A stretch of 64,000 bases of DNA from Topomyia yanbarensis (Eukaryota; Arthropoda; Insecta; Diptera; Culicidae): NCBI RefSeq assembly GCF_030247195.1, contig NC_080671.1, positions 62,765,089 through 62,829,088 of the forward strand, given 5' to 3'. Position 1 is the stretch's first letter, and each line of letters starts with the position of its first letter. The notes under the pieces were generated by a model, which had not been told where the DNA came from, searched no databases, and saw only the letters and a list, made by a program, of their open reading frames with translations. A program made the translations under genes and the position numbers. This document shows, piece by piece, positions 58,327-64,000 of the stretch.

Positions 58327-58575
58327 TGTGGATGATCGCGAAAAATCCAAGCGTTTGTATGTTAACGTGTTTGCACGTGTGCTAGCGTGTATGAAACTTC
58401 GCGTGTATAAATTCGATGTTATAACCGTGCTGTTATTCGTTTATTTGCGTGTATTCTTGAATTATCGCGTGCGGACCCTGAATATGATGCTTAATTTGCA
58501 ATGTATAGCTCAGATACTAGAAGAGAGTAAGTTCTCCCATATCACTAGAGTTTCCGGTTATGGCCAAAGAGGCTT
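58327..58575. repeat. Unclassified dispersed repeat, unit B
   Basis: Direct, diverged copy of 57319-57645, shortened near its start. Confidence 0.7.
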
Positions 58576-58975
58576 CCATGTAAAATAAAATCACCCCTAT
58601 AACTGAAATAGAAGTAAAAGATCACATCACGACAACTTATAGCAGTAAATATGAACGGTTTTTGATACAAACGAGCCAGATATATAACACAATTTCTATT
58701 ATGCCATAATTTTATATACGCACAACATTATAGTAAAAAAACTGCTTCTTTGCACAAGAAGAAATTGATTACTGAATATAAAAATAAGTGTCCACACATT
58801 TTGAACTTATGCTCATCGTGTTCCTTGTGTGTATCAGCTCATCTGGCTGAAAATCTAACGTAGAATTAAATACTCTATTGCACTTAATAGCCTCGTTTCT
58901 GTATCTAACGTCCTTCGAGTACGTTGAAATTTTCGGTTCAACATTTCAAATCAAATTAAAGGAAAAACCTATTTT

Positions 58976-59575
58976 TTCAATTTGTTTATTTGATAAGGCA
59001 CGTATGCGTTAGCTTAAAGGTGCCATTTTTTCATTGTTTTACATTTTGAATTTCTTAAAACTAGGGGGTTACACATTTCAATATTCTTTTGTTTTATATA
59101 ATGAAACTAAAAAAAAACTTTACAGCTAACTTATACATATAAAAGAGGGGATAATATAATATTAGTATGATCAGGGGGACGGGTCATTTTGGGTGTTCTT
59201 TGTATAGCAATTCACTTTATGATTTTTAGAAGGGAGATTGTTGGAGAAATTAATTATTAACTAAGCGGACAATTTCCAAGCTTATTAACTAAAAATGACT
59301 AGAGAGAGTGGTTCAAGGTTAGGGGGAATTAATTAGGGCTATTTTAAAGTAGTGGTACTGTTGGGCATTTCTTAACGAGATTAAATATTGATCAACTAAA
59401 ACTAGAAGATAGGGGGGGGGGCACATAAGTGTTGGGAAGATATTCAAGGGGAGAAGGGGGTGAAGTCATACATCTGTGTAACAGAGACATGGGAGAGACG
59501 GTGGACAAGGCTGACAGGGGGAAGGGGGGAGGGAGATATAAACTTTCAGTTTCCGGCATCAGGAATTAACGGCCA
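58976..59575 (-). mobile_element. 3' end of a LINE related to the ORF1-only element
   Basis: Read on the minus strand, the segment ends in a hairpin (GGCAC 58997-59001 with GTGCC 59020-59024) whose loop contains GCGTTAGCTT. AAATAAACAAATTGAA follows, matching the end of the unit at 20.9-22.1 kb. Upstream is a C-rich non-coding 3' UTR with a run of nine C (plus-strand G) near 59411-59419. No coding part remains. Confidence 0.5.
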
Positions 59576-60384
59576 GGATTAAAAATTCGAAAAACCTATT
59601 AATCTATATATGTAAATTGAAAATTTGAAAGAATTCCATAATCTACTGCAGATTTTAATCGTATTATGTCTCAGAACTACAGAAAACAGTCGAAATGCAG
59701 CGGTTATAATTTGGTTCTGAAAAAAGATTAAAATAGAAAATGTATAATCCGGATCATTTTCAGATACCTTCATAGGTGGCAAATTGAGTTGAATCAAATG
59801 TGTACATCGAGCACTATACTTTTCATAACGAAAATTAATCGAGTAAATTGCGTTTCGACTTAGATAGAACGACTTGGCGGCTGGTAGACACTGAATTTCA
59901 AAATACCACCCAACTTGAGAAAACGGCTTAAACAAATAGTCGAGGCGGATATCGGGACATAAAAAAGGTCAATTTTTTCTTTAATATTAGAAAAAAATTT
60001 AAAGTTTATGGTCCCAAAGTTTATAAGAAAATTTACAAAAATCTAGATTTTCTGGCATTGATTTCCTATGGTCTTAGATAGGCGCATTTCCTAATCGTTT
60101 ATTTATATATTTGACGTTGCCTTTCAGAACTGTATCTACCCACAATATTGATTTTTGACTACACGCCTAGTCTTATCCCGGGCTCGCACAGTATGCGGTT
60201 GCACTTTCACAACTTTCCAAGATTTTGTCGCTTAAAAATTTAGAAATGTAAATTTCTAACACAGGTGTAGTTGTGGTTTCGAGTAGCTTGGAATACAACA
60301 TCAATTCATCACATTCGTGATCGAGCTCTCGGTCGAGACACAAGTGCTTTTTTCCACTTCGTGCAGTGTATAGCGACAAAGAAT
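59576..60384. other. Unassigned stretch
   Basis: AT-rich. A 118-aa minus-strand frame at 59579-59935 has no motif. Confidence 0.4.
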
Positions 60385-61095
60385 AGTGCTAATCCGCGTT
60401 CAAGGTTATCTTGCTAGTTCGGTTCTATCCTCAGTCTTTTGTTCGCGTGTGAGGATTAAACAATAGCCAGCTGTATAAGCTGGATCGGTTCGTCGTTGGA
60501 CACCAGTTTAAAGCTAAGTGGTTTTTATCTTTCGTAATACATTTATTGCCTTCTTCCGTCTGCTCTGGCGCCAACCCCGTGCGTTGACGTTTTCGATGGT
60601 TCCCTCTCCGGATGGTCAAATGGAGGTTGAATCGGGCTCAACTCCTAAGACTCCCTCCCGGCCCAAATGCTACCCAGAACTCTCAACTGGTTCATTTGTG
60701 GTCTTCTTTCGGCCCAAGACTAAATCGCTGAATCTTCTTCAGATTTTTAAAGACCTGACAGAACGGTTCTCGGCTGTGACCGAAATTTCGAAGATCCGCT
60801 CGGACAAGATAAGGGGGTTACTAGCCAACGATATTGCTTTCTGTGAGCACTTTACGCGGGATTATAACGTGTATATTCCAGCTGTAAAGTACAGTTTGAA
60901 GGCATTGTCACCGATGAGAGTTTGACGTGCGAGGATCTGCTGCAGTACGGGTTTGGCCGTTTTAGAGACCGCTTACTTCAGCCGGTGAAAATACTTGATT
61001 ACAAGCGTTTGCATTCAGTATTAGTTGCGGAGGATGGTAAGAAAACATACCCCCAATCAAACTCCTATACGGTGACCTACGCTGGAACTGCGTTA
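60385..61095 (+). pseudogene. I/Jockey-group LINE: 5' UTR and truncated ORF1, first copy
   Basis: The unit starts at CGTTCAAGGTTATCTTGC (near 60398) with a 5' UTR containing CAATAGCCAGCTGTATAAGC. ORF1 starts at the ATG at 60596 (SPDGQMEVES, STGSFVVFFRPKTKSLN). It stays open to 60925, then shifts frame and continues as TCEDLLQYGFGRFRDRLLQ to TYAGTAL. Coding stops at 61095, where a fragment of the hairpin-headed repeat begins. The zinc-knuckle half of ORF1 is missing. A second copy of the same region starts 90 bp downstream in the same orientation. Confidence 0.8.
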
Positions 61096-61182
61096 TGACA
61101 CTCGGCCCTCCGGGCCGGGATTAGGTTGACGTTTTGCAGAGTGATTGCGTAACCTTTCTATATGAGAAAGGCGAAAAATCGT
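61096..61182 (-). repeat. Head fragment of the hairpin-headed repeat inside LINE copy 1
   Basis: In reverse orientation it holds the complete head (GCCTTTCTCATATAGAAAGG, inverse at 61154-61173) through the CGGCCCGGAGGGCCG palindrome (near 61101-61117), and nothing beyond. Confidence 0.85.
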
Positions 61183-62729
61183 TTTAATCCCCGTTCAAGG
61201 TTATCTTGCACATTCTCTACCTCTCGAGGTTTGGACTTTTTTTCTTCTTTTGTGCGTGTGTTAACCGTTAGGCCGTCCTCAGCCTTTTGTTCGCGTAGTG
61301 AGGACTGAACAATAGCCAGCTATATAAGCTGGACTGGTGCGTCGTGGGAAACAAATTTACAGATAAGTAAAATCTACCTCTTTTGACACTTTTACGGCTT
61401 ATTCCCGTCTGCGCGGGTGCTGACTCCGTGCGTCGACGGTGTCGATGGCTGCTTCCCCGGACGGCCAAATGGAGGTCGAATCGACTCCCAAGGCTCTCCC
61501 CCGACCCAAGCAATATCCAGAGCTCTCGACCGGTCCCTTTGTGGTCTTCTTTCGGCCCAAAACAAAATCGCTGAATCTATCACAGATTTCAAAAGACCTG
61601 ACGGAACGGTTCTCGGCTGTGACCGAAATAAAAAAAGGTCCGCTCAGACAGAGTCAGGGTCGTGTTGGCTAATTCAAAGCAGGCAAACGATATTGCTTGC
61701 TGCGAGCACTTTACGAAGGACTATTACGTGTATATTCCAGCTGTAAACGTATAGTCTGAAAGCGTTGTCACCGATGAGAGTTTGACATGCGAGGATCTGC
61801 TGGAGTATGGGGTTGGTCATTTTAGAGACCGCTTACTTCAGCCAGTGAAAATACTAGAGTGCAAGCGTTTGCACTCAGTAGTAGTTGCGGGGGATGGTTC
61901 AAAAACGTACCCCCAATCAAACTCTTATCGGGTGACCTTCGCTGGAACTGCGTTGTGACACTCGGCCCTCCGGGCCGGGATTAGGTTGACGTTGCCAAAT
62001 TACGTCCTCTTGCACAAGGTCCGTTTACCTGTCCGTCTATTTGTACCTTGGGTCATAAATTGCACAGAGTGTAAACAATTGGGTCACACAACCACCCATT
62101 GTGGCAATAGGGCCCACTGTGGAAAATTCGGGGAGAATCATTTAGATGATTCGTGCAGTTGAGAAAGCCGAAAAGTGTCCTTACTGTTCAGAGAGTCTGC
62201 ATGATATCTCGGCATGTCCCACGTACAAACTACGCGGGGATAAACTGAAACGGTCCCTTGTGGGACGATACAAACGCCACCATTCTCAACAAACATCTAT
62301 GCTCACTTACCTCCTGACGAGGGCGAGGCTGATGGCCCACTAGAGGGAACATTTACTAGGGTACCTAGAAGTTATAGGAAGAGGAGCAACATTTCTTCTT
62401 CTAAAGTTCCTTGTAAAGGCCAGAAGGTGTCCCTTGACGGGACTCCGGTAGTGACATCTATTGGAAGTGTTGCAACCAAACTGAAGCAAGTAGCTCCTGG
62501 TATCGTAAGATTAAGCTTAGAGAAGGAGTTCCCAACACTTCCAGGAACATTAAAAATTCCAAGTGCGCCTTTGTTTCAGTTCGAGAATAATCACAGCACT
62601 AGAATTATCAAACTCTTGGACATACTGGACTGGACAATAAAAACTTTCAGTATTATTGATCCTATTAAAAGTCTTATGTTAGCTTTTCTCCCTACAGTAA
62701 GAACATTTTTGAAGCAGTTGACTTCTTAA
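61183..62729 (+). pseudogene. I/Jockey-group LINE: 5' UTR and ORF1, second copy
   Basis: The 5' UTR from 61183 parallels the first copy. ORF1 starts at the ATG at 61445 (AASPDGQMEVES). Frames break near 61635 (an A run) and at 61756 (TAG), and the frame is interrupted at 61958-61996 by a repeat fragment. It resumes with PNYVLLHKVRLPVRLF and three Cys/His knuckles: CTECKQLGHTTTHC (near 62070), CGKFGENHLDDSC and CPYCSESLHDISAC (near 62180). A C-terminal tail is open to 62729. ORF1 proteins of this kind bind the element RNA. Several lesions make it non-functional. ORF2 follows about 30 bp later, the normal order for this group. Confidence 0.85.
61958..61996 (-). repeat. Palindrome fragment of the hairpin-headed repeat inside LINE copy 2
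   Basis: GACACTCGGCCCTCCGGGCC and the following CGGGATTAGGTTGAC sit at the same ORF1 position (after GGAACTGCGTT) as the fragment in copy 1. The head hairpin is absent. A GTT at the right edge may be duplicated target. Confidence 0.8.
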
Positions 62730-62755
62730 TAGACCCCTCCTTTCAGCGATTGTAT

Positions 62756-63906
62756 CCTTCGATGTGTAACTCATCGAACGAGATCACAGATTTGATCACT
62801 GTTCTACAGTGGAATTGCAGGAGTATGATCCCGAAAATCGTTTTTTTTTTCTTCAAAATTTTAATAGATAGTTTGAGTTGCCACGCATTTTCATTATGTG
62901 AAACTTGGTTAACTTCAGATATAGATCTCAACTTCCACGATTTTAATATTATTCGCCTGGATCTCAATCCAGGCGAATAATATTAAAATCGTGGAATAGC
63001 ACTTTTTGATCCCCATAAGCACTCCTCCGTAGGAGGTGTCTCAACACCTCCTATGGAGGAGTGCTTTTGGGGATCAAAAAGTGCTATTCCTTTTACAGCA
63101 TTAACCTTCCCTCGATAACAGGTATTGAAGCTATCGGTTGTCAAGTAACAACCAAACGCAAATGCATTTGCAAAGCTTCCATATATATTCCCCCCAACAC
63201 CGCGGTTGGGCACCAACGGCTACAAGACATCTTAGAACCCCTGCCAGCACCGCGACTAGTTTTAGGAGACTTTAACTCTCACGGTACAGCATGGGGTTGC
63301 CTCTATGATGATAACCGATTTTCCTTGATTCACAATCTTTGCGATAACTTAAATTTGACCATTTTAAACATGGGTGAAATGACACGGATTCCTCGCCCAC
63401 CAGCGCGCACAAGCGCATTAGATTTATCCCTTTGCTCGACCTCGCTACAGTTAGAATGCGCGTGGAAGGTAATCCCTGATCCCCACGGTAGCGACCATCT
63501 GCCGATCGTAGTCTCAATCAATAACGGCTCAAGGCCATTGGAATCAATAAATAGTTCGTATGACCTCACACGAAATATCGATTGGAAGAGTTATGCTGCC
63601 GTAATATCCGACAACATCGAATCTACCCAAGAGCTTCCTCCGAAGGAAGAGTACAGCTTTTTGGCTGGCTTGGTTCTCGACAGCGCGAATCAAGCACATA
63701 CTAAGCCAGTACCCGGCGCGAACATGCAAAAACGTTCTCTTAATCCGTGGTGGGACAAAGAGTGTTCAGACGTGTACACGGAGAAGGCCGCCGCGTATAA
63801 GACCTTCCGGGACGACGAGTTGCCCGCTAGCTATCGACAATACGCGACGTTAATAACGCGAATGAAGAGTTTGATGAAAGCCCAGTTACTGGCACCGGTT
63901 ATTTGA
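62756..63906 (+). pseudogene. I/Jockey-group LINE ORF2: AP-type endonuclease region
   Basis: Starts near 62762 (MCNSSNEITDLITVLQWNCR). The endonuclease core is visible: LQWNCRS, LCETWLTSD, LVLGDFNSHGTAWG, ALDLSLCS and the catalytic PDPHGSDHLPIVVS (about 63473-63516). This enzyme nicks chromosomal DNA to prime reverse transcription. The frame is broken between 62980 and 63061 by a fold-back duplication and ends at a stop at 63906. The following bases still resemble the linker to the RT, so a small deletion near 63890 probably caused the stop. RT lies outside the window. Style matches the I clade (MosquI-like); the exact family is not certain. Confidence 0.85.
62935..63088. repeat. Twin fold-back duplication in ORF2
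   Basis: First hairpin: 62935-62962 and 62967-62994, 28-bp perfect arms with loop CTCA. Second: 62995-63039 and 63044-63088, 45-bp arms with 2 mismatches and the same loop CTCA. The outer arms joined by one CTCA give the expected endonuclease sequence, so the inner 77 bp is an inserted inverted copy of both sides. Confidence 0.9.
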
Positions 63907-64000
63907 CTGTCTAACGAGAGAAACATCGACGAGCACTCTTTGGGGCTCGCGAACGAAACACCTTTTTCGATGGTGGAGTTCTCACTTATTCTCTTCTCGT

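Overview
The window looks like transposon-dense, non-genic DNA from a culicine mosquito, most likely Aedes. That inference rests on the repeat content: BEL/Pao and I/Jockey-group retroelements, tRNA-derived SINEs, hAT and TTAA-specific MITEs, and the very abundant non-coding repeat that starts with a GCCTTTCTC hairpin and carries a CGGCCC-GGA-GGGCCG palindrome. I found no open reading frame that I can assign to a single-copy host gene, and no rRNA, tRNA gene or CRISPR array. Almost everything I can identify is a mobile element or its relic, often nested.

Layout. 1-3.74 kb: 3' part of a BEL/Pao retrotransposon on the + strand (RT, RNase H, integrase, C-terminal domain) with a probable 3' LTR. 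3.8-8.4 kb: several copies of the hairpin-headed repeat and a MITE. 8.8-13.1 kb: a fold-back MITE, then a hAT-like element whose long inverted arm is split by a 1,185-bp solo LTR with a clean 4-bp duplication. 16.5-20.9 kb: a 4.4-kb hAT-type insertion (8-bp duplication) that contains a minus-strand LINE relic in which a piece of ORF1 is fused to the reverse transcriptase, next to 233 bp of (TA)n. 20.9-23.8 kb: an ORF1-only LINE derivative with a 17-bp target duplication, then a rearranged second ORF1. 25.7-28.0 kb: MITEs and a 948-bp hAT element. 29.35-29.90 kb: a 551-bp insertion built almost entirely of an apparently perfect 214-bp inverted repeat, bounded by a 12-bp duplication. 33.7-41.4 kb: a cluster of hairpin-headed repeats inside a TTAA-bounded pair of 13-bp inverted repeats. 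45.4-48.5 kb: a broken minus-strand BEL element (gag zinc fingers, protease, RT, partial RNase H), interrupted by a TTAA MITE and capped by a 1.5-kb palindrome. 51-56 kb: small MITEs and a SINE. 57.3-59.6 kb: an unclassified dispersed repeat and a LINE 3' end. 60.4-64 kb: two head-to-tail LINE 5' regions and an endonuclease ORF carrying a double fold-back duplication.

How the parts relate. There is no pathway or operon here. Useful information comes from insertion order. Target-site duplications (4-bp GGAG, four 8-bp hAT sites, 11-, 12- and 17-bp sites, several TTAA sites) let one read which element entered which. Several items look worth a second look: the 214-bp palindrome, the ORF1-only LINE, the ORF1-RT fusion, the covarying terminal hairpins of the GCCTTTCTC repeat, and the two snap-back hairpins at 62.9-63.1 kb. 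All family names come from recognising motifs by eye. No database search was run.
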